The notes: a model not told the origin generated them from the letters alone. A DNA stretch of 17,523 bases from Longimicrobium sp. (GCA_030446945.1 JAUJMI010000024.1:1-17523); one strand, 5' to 3'; shown: positions 1 to 10,558, numbered from the stretch's first letter. Numbers and translations are program-made.

Positions 1-1
1 G

Positions 2-661
2 CTCGAAGCGGCCGATGCGGCGCCCGATGGCCCCGGTGAAGGCGCCCTTCTCGTGTCCGAAGAGCTCCGATTCCAGCAGGTTCTCGGGGATGGCGGCGCA
101 GTTGATGGCCACGAACGGCCCCTTCGCCCGGCGCGAGCGCGAGTGGAGGACGCGCGCCACCATCTCCTTGCCGGTGCCGCTCTCCCCCAACACCAGCACG
201 GTGGCGTCGCTGTCCGCCGCGCGGGCGATGGACTTGAACACCTGCATCATGCCGGCGCTGGAGCCCACGATGGCGTCGCCGCCGCGCACCTCGTCGGGGA
301 TGGCACGCAGGCGGCGCACCTCTTCGATACCCGCCAGGATTTCGCGCACGCGCCCGCGCGGGAGCGGCTTGGGGAGGACGTCGTGCGCCCCCTGGCGGAT
401 CGCCTCCAGCGCCAGCTCCATCGAGGGGCGTTGCGAGAGGAGGACGACCGGCGCCGAGCCGCCGTCGCCGCGCAGCCTGCCCAGGATCTCCATCCCCGCG
501 TCGGAGAAGTCTGCGTCCAGGAGGATCAGGTCCCACGTTCCGGTCGCAATGAGGCGCAGCCCGTCCGTGAGCCCGTGCGCGGTGTGCAGCTCCGCCGCGT
601 CCAGTTCAGGTTCGAGCGTTCGACCGACGCCGCGGTCTGCGTCCAGAAGGAGGACCTTCAA
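2..661 (-). CDS. Sigma-54-dependent response regulator, NtrC family (3' part beyond window)
   Basis: The N-terminal 220 codons of an NtrC-type activator are present; the rest runs off the left edge. Residues 1-110 form a receiver domain with acidic D7/D9, likely phospho-acceptor D49 (LILLDAD), S76 and K98 (LPKP). The loop after D49 is shorter than usual and lacks the common proline, so the receiver is somewhat divergent. Residues 130-220 begin the AAA+ sigma-54 interaction domain: Walker A GESGTGKE (159-166) and GAFTGA (206-211), the loop that contacts sigma-54. In this family ATP hydrolysis remodels sigma-54 holoenzyme after phosphorylation by a partner kinase; no kinase gene is visible here, and the C-terminal DNA-binding domain lies outside. 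The start is taken as TTG at 661 because MKVLLLDAD fits a receiver N-terminus. Another in-frame TTG lies at 667. No clear Shine-Dalgarno is seen. Confidence 0.93.
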   Translation of the reverse strand, partial: MKVLLLDADRGVGRTLEPELDAAELHTAHGLTDGLRLIATGTWDLILLDADFSDAGMEILGRLRGDGGSAPVVLLSQRPSMELALEAIRQGAHDVLPKPLPRGRVREILAGIEEVRRLRAIPDEVRGGDAIVGSSAGMMQVFKSIARAADSDATVLVLGESGTGKEMVARVLHSRSRRAKGPFVAINCAAIPENLLESELFGHEKGAFTGAIGRRIGRFE

Positions 662-704
662 GGGCAATGGGGTGCGCTGGAAGCCGGGAATCGAGGTTTG
701 GTCG

Positions 705-733
705 AGTATAGCGCCCGCACGTATGCGGCGCAA
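705..733 (-). promoter_or_regulatory. Sigma-70-type promoter for the NtrC-family gene
   Basis: On the minus strand TTGCGC (728-733) and TATACT (705-710) are separated by exactly 17 bp. TATACT differs from TATAAT at one base. Transcription would start near 698, leaving a leader of about 37 nt before the TTG start codon at 661. It lies downstream of the protease terminator hairpins, so the regulator gene appears to have its own housekeeping promoter. The call rests on motif and position only. Confidence 0.55.
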
Positions 734-799
734 ACGCGAGGCGAGAGCCGTATACGGGATTATTACGGTACCCGCCCGGCAAAGTCCAGCACGACGCGA

Positions 800-876
800 G
801 CGGGGGACCCTGCGGCGATGCCGCGGGTCCCCCGCACACCGGCACGGGCGCGCCGGAACATCTGCTTTCCGGCGCG
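800..876 (-). terminator. Tandem hairpins after the subtilase gene
   Basis: Two stem-loops follow the protease stop codon (889). The first has perfect 10-bp arms CGCGCCGGAA (849-858) and TTCCGGCGCG (867-876) with an 8-nt loop. The second pairs 800-816 with 820-835, 16 bp with one bulged base and a GAT loop. Neither is followed by a T-run on the minus strand, so they may act as Rho-assisted terminators or mRNA 3'-end stabilisers rather than a classical intrinsic terminator. Confidence 0.5.
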
Positions 877-888
877 TCGCGGCGCGTT

Positions 889-2073
889 TTACAGCGTGGA
901 CTTGAACAGCAGCCGGTTCGGCGTGCCCGTCGTGTTGCTCTTGATGACGCTGGTGGTGGCGTTGTTCACGATCCAGCTGCGGATGGTGGAGTACGACACG
1001 TCGCCGTAGGTGGCCTTGTACAGCGCGCCCACGCCGGCCACGTGCGGCGACGCCATCGAGGTGCCGCTGATCGTGTTTGTGGCCGTGTCACCGGTGTACC
1101 AGGCGGAGGTGATGCTGCTGCCCGGCGCGTACAGCTCCACGCAGCTTCCCCAGTTGGAGAACGACGACTTGTAGTCCGAGCTGGTGGAGGAGGCCACCGT
1201 GGTCACCGTGGAGGCGCGCGCGGGCGAGGTGTTGCAGGCGTCGACGTTGTCGTTGCCCGCCGCCACCGCCACGAAGATCCCGGCGTTGGAGAGGCGGTTC
1301 ACGGCGTCGTCCAGCGACTGGCTGGCACCGCCGCCCAGCGAAAGGTTGGCGACCGCCGGCTTGATGTGGTTGCTGGTCGTCCAGTCGATCCCGGCGATGA
1401 TGGTGGAGTTGGAGCTTCCCCCGGTGCAGGTGAAGACCTTGACCGCGCGGATCAGGACCGCCTTCGCCACGCCGTACGTCTTGCCGCCGGTGGTGCCCGC
1501 CACGTGCGTGCCGTGCCCGTTGCAGTCGTAGTTCTTGCCGTCGCCCGTCGCGTTGTAGACGTTCATGGCGCGCGTGGTGCCGTCGGAGCGGATGAACTGG
1601 CTGTGCGAGGCGCGCACGCCGGTGTCGATGATGTACGCCCGTACCGCCGAGGCCGTCGCCGTGTAGTTGTAGGTGCCGCTCAGCGGAAGCGAGCGCTGGT
1701 CGATGCGGTCGATCCCCCAGGTGGCGCTGCTCTGCGTGGTCGTCGGCTCCACCACCTGGTCTTCCTCGATGTACGCCACCGCCGGGTTGTTCTGCAGCGC
1801 GTTGAGCTGCCCGCGATTGAGCTCGGCCGCGAAGCCGTTGAGGGCGGCCGTGTAGACGAAGCGCGGCTCCACCTGCGCGACCTCGGCCACGGAGCGCGGA
1901 TCGGCCCCCCCGTTGAGGACGACGATGTACTGCCCCTCGATTCCGCGCCCCGGGGCGGCGGAGTAGAGGCGCGCGGCGTCTGCGGGCGCCTGCATGGCGG
2001 TGGGGGTCTGGTCCGAGCAGGCGGCCAGCGTGACGGCCGCTCCCAACAGCAGCGAAGTACGGTTGAAGCGCAT
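889..2073 (-). CDS. Aqualysin/proteinase K-type subtilase with I9 propeptide and lipoprotein signal
   Basis: Extracytoplasmic serine endopeptidase of 394 residues. Residues 1-19 are a lipoprotein signal (lipobox LAAC, C19, followed by Ser), about 47-109 an inhibitor I9 propeptide, and about 112-394 the S8 catalytic domain. The triad is D150 (IIDTG), H187 (GHGTH) and S339 (GTSMASPH), with oxyanion N274 (AAGND). Cys184/216 and Cys280/311 have the spacing of the two aqualysin I disulfides as I remember that sequence, and TTQSSATWG at 112 resembles the mature aqualysin N-terminus, so cleavage near 111 is likely. A six-residue insertion sits between the Asp and His motifs relative to aqualysin. 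If C19 is lipidated, the propeptide would be membrane-tethered and the mature enzyme released on autoprocessing. The ATG at 2073 follows a purine-rich GGAGAGAGGA about 10 nt upstream. The gene stands alone and is probably involved in nutrient proteolysis. Confidence 0.96.
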   Translation of the reverse strand: MRFNRTSLLLGAAVTLAACSDQTPTAMQAPADAARLYSAAPGRGIEGQYIVVLNGGADPRSVAEVAQVEPRFVYTAALNGFAAELNRGQLNALQNNPAVAYIEEDQVVEPTTTQSSATWGIDRIDQRSLPLSGTYNYTATASAVRAYIIDTGVRASHSQFIRSDGTTRAMNVYNATGDGKNYDCNGHGTHVAGTTGGKTYGVAKAVLIRAVKVFTCTGGSSNSTIIAGIDWTTSNHIKPAVANLSLGGGASQSLDDAVNRLSNAGIFVAVAAGNDNVDACNTSPARASTVTTVASSTSSDYKSSFSNWGSCVELYAPGSSITSAWYTGDTATNTISGTSMASPHVAGVGALYKATYGDVSYSTIRSWIVNNATTSVIKSNTTGTPNRLLFKSTL

Positions 2074-2176
2074 GGTGTTCGAGTCCTCTCTCCGGATGGT
2101 GAAGGATCATCGGCCGGCTGGATGCCGGACGGCACTGCGACTGCACCGAACCGCGGGAGTGGACGGTAGGGCCGGA

Positions 2177-2186
2177 CGAACGTTCG
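2177..2186. promoter_or_regulatory. Perfect 10-bp palindrome CGAACGTTCG
   Basis: This palindrome lies 104 bp upstream of the protease start codon on the minus strand, where an operator could sit. The half-site resembles one arm of a CGAAC-N4-GTTCG LexA box, but the 4-nt spacer is missing, so it is not a standard LexA site. Function is unknown. Confidence 0.3.
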
Positions 2187-2264
2187 ATCTAGTAGCCCGC
2201 CCCCCTTTCCGCCCCCGCTCCACGTGCGATGGAGCGGCGCCCTCGGAACAATCATGTTGTAGGT

Positions 2265-2335
2265 TTTGAACGCCGCCTTCAAAGGCACGCGGCGCGCCAT
2301 TCCGGTGCGCGAGGTCAAAGCCGCTCGGCTCAAAG
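2265..2335. promoter_or_regulatory. TTTGAA-N7-TTCAAA inverted repeat plus TCAAAG repeats
   Basis: TTTGAA (2265-2270) and TTCAAA (2278-2283) form an inverted repeat with a 7-bp spacer. TCAAAG recurs at 2279-2284, 2315-2320 and 2330-2335. These A/T-containing words stand out in very GC-rich DNA and could be sites for a dimeric regulator of the protease or gyrA. No known regulator is matched. Confidence 0.25.
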
Positions 2336-2362
2336 ACATACCGTTTTCGGGGGACCGACACG

Positions 2363-2397
2363 GGGCGGTGCAGTTTGGTGCACCGCCCACCAAATTG
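2363..2397. promoter_or_regulatory. Two overlapping, mutually exclusive hairpins upstream of gyrA
   Basis: Hairpin A pairs GGGCGGTGCA (2363-2372) with TGCACCGCCC (2379-2388), a perfect 10-bp stem with a 6-nt loop. Hairpin B pairs CAGTTTGGTG (2371-2380) with CACCAAATTG (2388-2397), 10 bp with one G-U pair in RNA and a 7-nt loop. Bases 2371-2388 are used by both, so only one can form. The element is about 270 nt upstream of gyrA. It could be an RNA switch in a long gyrA leader or a DNA site with three TGGTG/GGTGC-type half-sites. Confidence 0.35.
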
Positions 2398-2669
2398 CAG
2401 CGCCGGCCGGCCGGGATCCTTTGCAAACACCTGAGTTCGGCGCCGGGATTCGGAGCACACCCGGAAGGGTGGAGGCGGCGGCGGGCGGGCAACGATGCAC
2501 CGTGCCCGGGCAGCCCTCGGCGGCTGGCGAAATCGCGCGCGGGCGCATAGTTTTCGGGCTTCTGCCCCGCCCCTCCCCAGGGGCACCCCGCGCGCGAGGC
2601 GGGGTATCATCGGCGAGCCCCGTATCTGTGGGAACGACCGACGCTTACGAGCTTCCAGGCACGCTGTAA

Positions 2670-5339
<2,670 letters not shown>

Positions 5340-5353
5340 GGCCCTCTCCCCCA

Positions 5354-5410
5354 GCGTCGCTCCGCGACGCAACCCCCTCCCCCGAAACTGCCCGGGGGAG
5401 GGGGTTTGCG
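5354..5410 (+). terminator. gyrA terminator
   Basis: Beginning 15 bp after the gyrA stop, GCGTCGC-TCC-GCGACGC (5354-5370) forms a small hairpin. It is directly followed by a perfect 14-bp stem pairing 5371-5384 with 5393-5406 around an 8-nt loop. A short T tract (5405-5407) and a further TT follow. The strength of the second stem makes an intrinsic terminator likely. Confidence 0.75.
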
Positions 5411-5528
5411 TTCTGGTAGGCGGCCGTAGGCCTCCGCCCCGCTCGTTCCTCGCTGCCCCTCCCGCCGACAACTGCCTCGGGGAAGGGCGCTGGCATGCAC
5501 GGGTGGGAGCGGCACGATTCGCCGCGAC

Positions 5529-5553
5529 GGCAGCAACGTGGGGCAGCCCCTAC
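5529..5553. repeat. Palindromic repeat, GTGGGGCAGCCCC type
   Basis: The 22 bases at 5529-5550 match 14049-14070 at 20 positions. The core GTGGGGC-A-GCCCCTAC is a short imperfect palindrome ending in CCCCTACG, the tail shared by other repeats in this window. The copy lies between gyrA and the GH3/beta-lactamase gene, just before the composite repeat at 5579. Confidence 0.6.
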
Positions 5554-5578
5554 GACGTTTCGGTGCGGAAGAGCGGGC

Positions 5579-5720
5579 GGTCGAGGTGGGGAAAGGGGGG
5601 CAGACACACAGGTCACACACAGGTCCGCCCCTACGGCGAGGTATGGGTGCGACGGGCGGCGGTCGAGGTCGGGCGGAGGGCGGGCGCGATAAATCGCGCC
5701 CCTACGAGATCTGTGTGTGT
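5579..5720. repeat. Composite intergenic repeat, copy 1
   Basis: Order of parts: GGTCGAGG; a GGGCAGACACACAGGT block with an internal direct repeat of ACACACAGGT, closing with GCCCCTACG; a second GGTCGAGG (5661); then the perfect palindrome GGGCGCGAT-AA-ATCGCGCCC (5682-5701) closing with CTACG and ATCTGTGTG. The same parts in the same order occur at 17035-17160. There is no coding potential. Function is unknown; it resembles REP/BIME-like extragenic repeats. Confidence 0.75.
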
Positions 5721-5755
5721 CCCCCTGTCCCCGTTCCCCGTTCCACCGCAGTTCC

Positions 5756-8614
5756 CTACCCCCGCCTCCCCCGCGGGCGCCGCGGAGGCCGCCGCGGCTT
5801 GGGCTTGGGCTTGGGCTTCGGCTTGGGCTGCGCGGCGATGGTACCGGGGCGAGGGGTGATCTTGACGTCCGTGATGGAGAGCACGGCCGCAGTGTTCACC
5901 GTCTGGCGCACGCGGTACATCTCGCCCGTGGTGCCGCCGTCGTAGGTCCTGTTCGTCAGGATGATGACGAACATGTCGCGCTGCGGATCGATCCAGACCG
6001 AGGTGCCGGTGAAGCCGAGGTGGCCGAAGGAGCTGGACGAGAGGTAGTCGCCGGCGGACGAGCGGGGGCCGGGCTTGTCCCACCCCAACCCGCGCTTGCC
6101 GGGGAGCCCCTGCGGGGCCGCGAAGATGCGGATGGTGCGCGGCGACCACACGCGGCGCGCGCCGTACGCCCCGCCGTTCAGCATCGTCTGCGCGTAGACG
6201 GCGATGTCGCGGGCCGTCGAAAAAAGACCCGCGTGGCCCGTGACGCCCCCCAGCCGGAAGGCGTTGGCGTCGTGCACCACCCCGTCAATGGTGTACGGCC
6301 GCTGCGAGCGGAGCGCGGTGGGCACCGTGATCGGCTGCACCAGCGCGACGGGCGGATCGTACTGCGTGGACTGCATGCCCAGCGGGCCGTAGACACGCCG
6401 CGCCAGGAACTGGTCCACCGGCACCTCCGCGCGGCGGCGCACGACCTCGGCCATGGTGATCATCCCGAAGTCGCTGTACTCCATCTTTTCGCCCGGGCTG
6501 TAGACGAGGCGGCTGCGGTACACCTGCCGCAACGCCTGCTCCGGGTCGCGCGCGCTGGAGAAAAGGTCCGCCCCCGCGGGGAGGCCGGAGGTGTGGGTGA
6601 GGAGGTGGCGGATGGTGACGCCACCCTTTTCGCCGCCGCGGAACAACGGCACGTAGCGCCGCACCGGCGCGTCCAGCGGGAGCTGGCGGTCGTCCACCAG
6701 CGCCATCGCCGCCGCCGTCGTGCCGACCACCTTGGTGAGCGACGCGAGGTCGAAGAGGGTGGTCTCCGGGTCCACCGGCACGCCGCCGGTGCGGCCGTAG
6801 CCGGTCAGCTTCACCAGCTTTCCGTGCCGCCCCACCGCCACCGCCCCGCTGGTGAAGATCCCGTCGGCGATCGCCTTCCGCATCAGCCGGTCGATGCGCG
6901 CCAGCGAGTCGGCGCTCATCCCGGCTTCCTTGGCGGGGGCGCGCTGCAGGGTGCGGGCCGCGGGCCAGGCGAGCGGGCGCGGCGCCACCTCCTCGCGCTC
7001 CAGCACGCCGGCCACCGCGCGCGCCGCCGCGCGCTGCGCCTCCGGCCCCGTCCCCCACGCCAGCACCGCTGAGGGAACCTGGGGAAGCGAATCGCCGGGT
7101 GTCGGGAGGAAGGAGACGTAGACGATCCGCCGCGCTGCCGTGTCCGCGCGGGGGGTGGTGCTGTCGCGCTTCGTCGTGTCCGCGGGGGTCGCCAGGCCGG
7201 GGAGGCGGTCCACCACGCGCGGCGCGGCGCCGGGCAGCGCCACGGCCACCACGCAGGGTGCATCGTTGGCCGGCCACGCGTCGAGCGCCGAGAGGGGACC
7301 TCGGCGCGCCACCCAGGGCGTGCCCAGCGCCGCCAGCCCGCGAGAGCGCCGCGCCAGCTCGGCGGTAAAGACCGGGAGGCGCACCTTTGGGGGGAGGACG
7401 AGGACGGTCCGCGTGCATCCGCGCAGCAGGGTGGCGGGCACCGTGCCGGCGACGTTCACTGCGCGCCCGTGGAGCTCCTCCGCCAGCCCGACGGCTTCCC
7501 TGCCGCGCAGGGCGGCGCGCACGGTGGAGAGCGAGTCCTGGCGCGGGCGGTCCACCCTGAGTCGCGCTTTTGCGGCGAAGATGCGCCGCACCGCCTCGTC
7601 CACCCGCGCGGCCGAGAGCGTGCCGCGCTCCACGGCCGAGGCCAGCGTGCGCACCACGGCGGCCGGATCGTCCACCCCCACCAGCAGGTCCGCGCCGCCC
7701 GCGATGGCCGCCACCGGCGCGCCGGCCCCGAAGCGGGCTCGAAGGGGGCTTCCGGGGCCCACGTCTGCCACCAGGAGCCCGTCGAAGGCCATGTCGCGGC
7801 GCACCACGCCCGCCCCCGCCACCGGCGAAAGCGGAAGGGGAACGGAGTCGCCGGTGAGCGCGGGGAGCGCCACCCAGCCGAGCTGCACCCCCATGACGCT
7901 GTCCTGCACCGCCGAGCGCAGCGCGGCCAGCCCCCCGGCCTCCAGCGCGGCGCGGTCCCAGCGCAGGATGGGCGGGTTGGCGCCGGCGGCGCGGCGTGGC
8001 GGGTCCAGCGCGGTGACCACGGCGGGGAGCCCCGCCGCGCGCAGGTCGCGGAGGAACTCGGCCGTCGCCGCGGGCCCGCCGGTGGTCGTGACGTCGCCCG
8101 TCAGCCCCGCGGAGGGACCCGGCAGGCGCGGGCCGGGGATCCACGCCACGTCGATCCCCACCGCCTTGGCTTCCGCGGCCACGGCCTGCGCCGCGCGGGT
8201 GTTGATGACGGCGGGGCCCAGCTCCGAGGGCGCGGGAAGCTCGGTGCCGCCATCCAGCACCGCGCCGACGCCGCGATCCAGCCGCGCCATCACCAGGGGC
8301 GGCAGCGGCCATCCGCGCCGCAGCGAGTCCAGGAGCACCGAGGCACGTTCCGCCCCGCCCCCCACCAGCTCGATCCCGCCCACCGCCGGCGTGTCCGCGA
8401 GCGCGGCGGGGAGGCCGGAGGGGGGGACCGCCACGCGCGCGACCACCATCTGCGCGAGCTTGTGGCGCAGTGGCATGCGGCCGATCCTCCCCGGCGTCCA
8501 GGGGTTTTCCGGCGGCGGCGGTGAGCAGGCGGCGAGCGCCGCCATCCCGAGCACCGCAAGCTGAAGCCGTCCCACGGTGGAACGGCGGAGGATGCGAGAG
8601 AGCAATTTTTCCAT
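5756..8614 (-). CDS. Lipoprotein fusing a degenerate GH3 domain to a serine beta-lactamase/PBP-like domain
   Basis: This 952-residue lipoprotein (lipobox LAAC, C30) has a GH3-like N-terminal domain, about 45-350, which in NagZ-type enzymes removes beta-GlcNAc from muropeptides. The fold markers MPLRHKLAQMVV, VMARLDRGVGAVLDGG and FDGLLVADVG are visible, with D284 the candidate nucleophile. The KHFPGHG acid/base motif and RSFGED are absent: the matching region reads ALDPPRR near 202-208. Residues 365-555 fit a GH3 C-terminal/linker region. Residues 565-920 are a beta-lactamase-family (PF00144) domain with S625-L-T-K628, Y713-S-D and H865-L-G, all intact. Such fusions are known in several phyla and are presumed to act on peptidoglycan. 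The C-terminus is a basic tail with six Lys-Pro pairs. The ATG at 8614 was chosen because the signal peptide begins there, although the frame stays open to 8986. Confidence 0.9.
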   Translation of the reverse strand: MEKLLSRILRRSTVGRLQLAVLGMAALAACSPPPPENPWTPGRIGRMPLRHKLAQMVVARVAVPPSGLPAALADTPAVGGIELVGGGAERASVLLDSLRRGWPLPPLVMARLDRGVGAVLDGGTELPAPSELGPAVINTRAAQAVAAEAKAVGIDVAWIPGPRLPGPSAGLTGDVTTTGGPAATAEFLRDLRAAGLPAVVTALDPPRRAAGANPPILRWDRAALEAGGLAALRSAVQDSVMGVQLGWVALPALTGDSVPLPLSPVAGAGVVRRDMAFDGLLVADVGPGSPLRARFGAGAPVAAIAGGADLLVGVDDPAAVVRTLASAVERGTLSAARVDEAVRRIFAAKARLRVDRPRQDSLSTVRAALRGREAVGLAEELHGRAVNVAGTVPATLLRGCTRTVLVLPPKVRLPVFTAELARRSRGLAALGTPWVARRGPLSALDAWPANDAPCVVAVALPGAAPRVVDRLPGLATPADTTKRDSTTPRADTAARRIVYVSFLPTPGDSLPQVPSAVLAWGTGPEAQRAAARAVAGVLEREEVAPRPLAWPAARTLQRAPAKEAGMSADSLARIDRLMRKAIADGIFTSGAVAVGRHGKLVKLTGYGRTGGVPVDPETTLFDLASLTKVVGTTAAAMALVDDRQLPLDAPVRRYVPLFRGGEKGGVTIRHLLTHTSGLPAGADLFSSARDPEQALRQVYRSRLVYSPGEKMEYSDFGMITMAEVVRRRAEVPVDQFLARRVYGPLGMQSTQYDPPVALVQPITVPTALRSQRPYTIDGVVHDANAFRLGGVTGHAGLFSTARDIAVYAQTMLNGGAYGARRVWSPRTIRIFAAPQGLPGKRGLGWDKPGPRSSAGDYLSSSSFGHLGFTGTSVWIDPQRDMFVIILTNRTYDGGTTGEMYRVRQTVNTAAVLSITDVKITPRPGTIAAQPKPKPKPKPKPRRPPRRPRGRRG
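5796..5825. repeat. Hexanucleotide tandem repeat GGCTTG x5
   Basis: Five 6-bp units (four GGCTTG, one GGCTTC) lie inside the 3' end of the GH3/beta-lactamase gene. They encode the Lys-Pro pairs of its C-terminal tail on the minus strand. Copy-number change would lengthen or shorten the tail without a frameshift, since each unit is two codons. Confidence 0.85.
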
Positions 8615-8966
8615 TCGGTCGTCTGCGTCGGTCGGGCGGCGCCCGGCGGGGGACCCCGCGCACGAACGGCACGAACCGGACCCGCGCCGTGGGACACATC
8701 TGGTGCAACAATGCGGCGCAGACGCCTCAGCCGCGCCACCGGCGCCGCGGCAAACCCCCCGGAAACGTTCACACTGTGCACGTCGCGAAGGTGGTCCGGC
8801 TCTTGCCCTTCGCGCGCCGCGCCGGCCATTCGCCCAGCCGGACTCTCGCGGGCAATCCCAATCCGTTTCCAGCATCCCTAACGACCGTGGCACGACGACG
8901 GGACACCGCGCGCACCCTCCCCCGGCGCCGCGCTCCCCGCCCCGGGCGAGGACCATACTTCGCGAC
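8615..8966. other. Divergent intergenic region, GH3/beta-lactamase gene versus diguanylate cyclase
   Basis: No gene is supported in these 352 bp. Near the minus-strand gene are a GCGGGG-GA-CCCCGC palindrome and a tandem pair GCACGAACG/GCACGAACC (8660-8677), possible operator half-sites. A sigma-54-like site (8792-8806) points toward the diguanylate cyclase. CATACT at 8954-8959 could be a -10 close enough to the ATG for leaderless transcription, but no -35 partner is seen. No c-di-GMP riboswitch core was recognised. Confidence 0.5.
8792..8806 (+). promoter_or_regulatory. Sigma-54-like -24/-12 promoter upstream of diguanylate cyclase
   Basis: TGGTCCG-GCTC-TTGC matches the consensus TGGCACG-N4-TTGC at 9 of 11 defined positions, with GG (8793-8794) and GC (8805-8806) exactly 10 bp apart. 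The start would be near 8818, giving a leader of about 150 nt to the ATG at 8967. In GC-rich DNA a two-mismatch hit can easily occur by chance, so this is tentative. Confidence 0.3.
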
Positions 8967-10433
8967 ATGAGCGACACCCCCGCCACAGTCTACGTCGCCG
9001 ACGACAACGCGTCCATTCTCCACGGGCTCGAGCGGGCGCTGCGGGCGAGCGGCTACACCGTGCACACGGCCACCAACGGCCACGCGGTCATGCGGCTGCT
9101 GGAGGAGGCCCCCCGGCCCCCCGACCTGGTGCTGCTGGACGTGATGATGCCGGAGATGAGCGGCCTGGACGTGCTGCGCCGCCTGCGCACCGAGCCGCGC
9201 TGGGCGGACGTGCCCGTCGTGCTGATCACGGCCACCAACGACGGCGCCCTCCCCGTCTCCGCGCTGCGCGACGGCGCGGTGGACTTCCTCACCAAGCCCT
9301 TTCGCCTGGACGAGCTCCTGGCGCGCGTGCAGTCGCACGTCCTGCGCAACCGCGAGCTGCGCCGCGTGCGCGAGCAGGCCCGCATCCGCCTGGAGACGAT
9401 CGACCTGATCCGCGAGCTGAACCGCGTGGTCACGGCCGACGAGATGTTCCACCTGGTGACCTCGCGCACCGCCCAGATCCTGGGCGTTGCGCGATGTTCC
9501 GTCCTGGTGATCGAAAAGGGCGAAACGGACGTGCGCATCGCCGCCTCATCGCAGGGCCAGCCCAAGGACGGACTGGTGCTGCAGCTGGAGGACTACCCGG
9601 AGGTGGCGGAAGCGCTGCGCACCGGTCAGCCGGTGAAGGTGTGCGACGCGGAGACGTCCCCCCTCTTCGACGGCGTGCGCGGCGACTGGGAGGCGCGCGG
9701 CTTCGTGCGCCCCCTGCGGTCCTCCATCGTAGTCCCCTTCGCCATCGCGGACGGGATGACGGGGCTCTTCGTGGAGCGCGCCACGGTGGACGAGCCGGCG
9801 CTGGGCGAGGAGGCGGCGGAGCTGGCGGTGCGCGTGGTGGAGGCGATCGTCCAGGCGTGCGACCGCGTGCAGGTCTTCCAGCGGCTGGTGGAGCAGCGCG
9901 AGCGCGCCCACGACCTCGCCAACACGGACGAGCTCACCGGGTGCTCCACGCGCCGCTCCCTCCTCCTCTACCTGCAAGGGGAGCTGGACGCGGCGCGCGA
10001 GCGGGGGGAGCCGGTGAGCGTGGCGGTGCTGGACCTGGACCACTTCAAGCAGATCAACGACACCTGCGGCCACCTCGCCGGCGACGCGGTGCTGCGCGCC
10101 CTGGGCGCATGGCTCACGGCCGAGGGCGCGTCGCGCCCCCACGACCGCGCCGGGCGCTACGGCGGCGACGAGTTCGTGGCGGTGCTCCCCGGCACCGGCC
10201 CGGCGGGAGCGCGGCGCTTCGCCGAGCGCGCGCGGAGGCACATCTCCTCTATCTCCTTCGTCTTCGGCGACGTGGCGGTGCGGGCGACGCTCAGCGCCGG
10301 CATCGCCTCCTGGCCCGACTGCGAGGCGGCGACGGGCGAGGAGATCATCGCCGCGGCCGACGCGGCGCTCTACATCGCCAAGGAGCGCGGCCGCGACCGG
10401 GTATGCCTGCCGCCGGAGCTGGGGGTGGGGTGA
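8967..10433 (+). CDS. Diguanylate cyclase response regulator (REC-GAF-GGDEF)
   Basis: A cytoplasmic 488-residue signalling protein expected to make cyclic di-GMP from two GTP. The receiver domain (about 7-125) has acidic D12/D13, phospho-acceptor D58 ([13 protein letters not shown]), T89 and K110 (TKPF). A GAF-like sensory domain spans about 145-300. The GGDEF domain (about 315-480) has the intact active site RYGGDEF (399-403), metal-binding Asp in [11 protein letters not shown], and an inhibitory I-site R390-P-H-D393 placed five residues before GGDEF, so product feedback inhibition is expected. No EAL domain follows. The ATG at 8967 is chosen because the receiver starts at once ([14 protein letters not shown]); the frame is open further upstream without domain support. 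A weak GAGGA lies 14 nt upstream. No partner histidine kinase is nearby, so the phosphodonor is unknown. Confidence 0.95.
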   Translation: MSDTPATVYVADDNASILHGLERALRASGYTVHTATNGHAVMRLLEEAPRPPDLVLLDVMMPEMSGLDVLRRLRTEPRWADVPVVLITATNDGALPVSALRDGAVDFLTKPFRLDELLARVQSHVLRNRELRRVREQARIRLETIDLIRELNRVVTADEMFHLVTSRTAQILGVARCSVLVIEKGETDVRIAASSQGQPKDGLVLQLEDYPEVAEALRTGQPVKVCDAETSPLFDGVRGDWEARGFVRPLRSSIVVPFAIADGMTGLFVERATVDEPALGEEAAELAVRVVEAIVQACDRVQVFQRLVEQRERAHDLANTDELTGCSTRRSLLLYLQGELDAARERGEPVSVAVLDLDHFKQINDTCGHLAGDAVLRALGAWLTAEGASRPHDRAGRYGGDEFVAVLPGTGPAGARRFAERARRHISSISFVFGDVAVRATLSAGIASWPDCEAATGEEIIAAADAALYIAKERGRDRVCLPPELGVG

Positions 10434-10504
10434 AGGGCTGGGTGTGATGCGGTCGGGGTGCCGGAACTCGGGGCGGGATGAAGACGGTACCCGAAGACAA
10501 GGTC

Positions 10505-10558
10505 CGGGGGTTGAAACCGCTGCAACAACCGCGGGAAACCTGCCTTCGCAGGTTCCGG
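10505..10558 (+). repeat. Inverted-pair repeat element, plus copy
   Basis: The copy runs from GGGGGTTGAAACC through GCAACAA to the hairpin AACCTGC-CTTC-GCAGGTT (10537-10554) and TCCGG. The same order (GGGG, short inverted repeat, GCAACAA, AA, NNNGCCTTCGCNNN hairpin, TCCGG) is present in reverse at 10716-10770. Its role is unknown. Confidence 0.6.

Larger units (their letters stand above)
2074..2669. other. Divergent intergenic region between subtilase and gyrA
   Basis: This 596-bp stretch has no convincing gene; open frames crossing it lack recognisable domains and run in several overlapping frames. It contains a perfect 10-bp palindrome (2177-2186), a TTTGAA-N7-TTCAAA inverted repeat with further TCAAAG motifs (2265-2335), and a pair of competing hairpins (2363-2397). 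A possible -10 for gyrA is TATCAT at 2605-2610, but no matching -35 is present 17 bp upstream. No sigma-54-like site was found here. Confidence 0.6.

Noticed and set aside
1042..2169. 375-codon plus-strand open frame opposite the subtilase
   Set aside because: The minus strand encodes a complete protease with triad and disulfide pattern; the plus frame reads as Arg/Gly/Val-rich low complexity.
2177..2186. LexA/SOS box upstream of the protease
   Set aside because: The half-sites CGAAC and GTTCG abut, without the 4-nt spacer of the known box.
7140..8564. 474-codon plus-strand Ser/Ala/Arg-rich frame within the GH3/beta-lactamase gene
   Set aside because: No domain and no ribosome site; the opposite strand has a recognisable two-domain lipoprotein.
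8888..8902. Another TGGCACG that looks like a sigma-54 -24 element
   Set aside because: The -12 position reads CGGG with no GC at the required spacing.
8818..8966. c-di-GMP riboswitch in the diguanylate cyclase leader
   Set aside because: I looked for the GEMM-type conserved core and did not find it.
8615..8986. N-terminal extension of the GH3/beta-lactamase frame up to 8986
   Set aside because: The extension is low-complexity Arg/Gly/Cys text and would bury the lipoprotein signal that begins at 8614.
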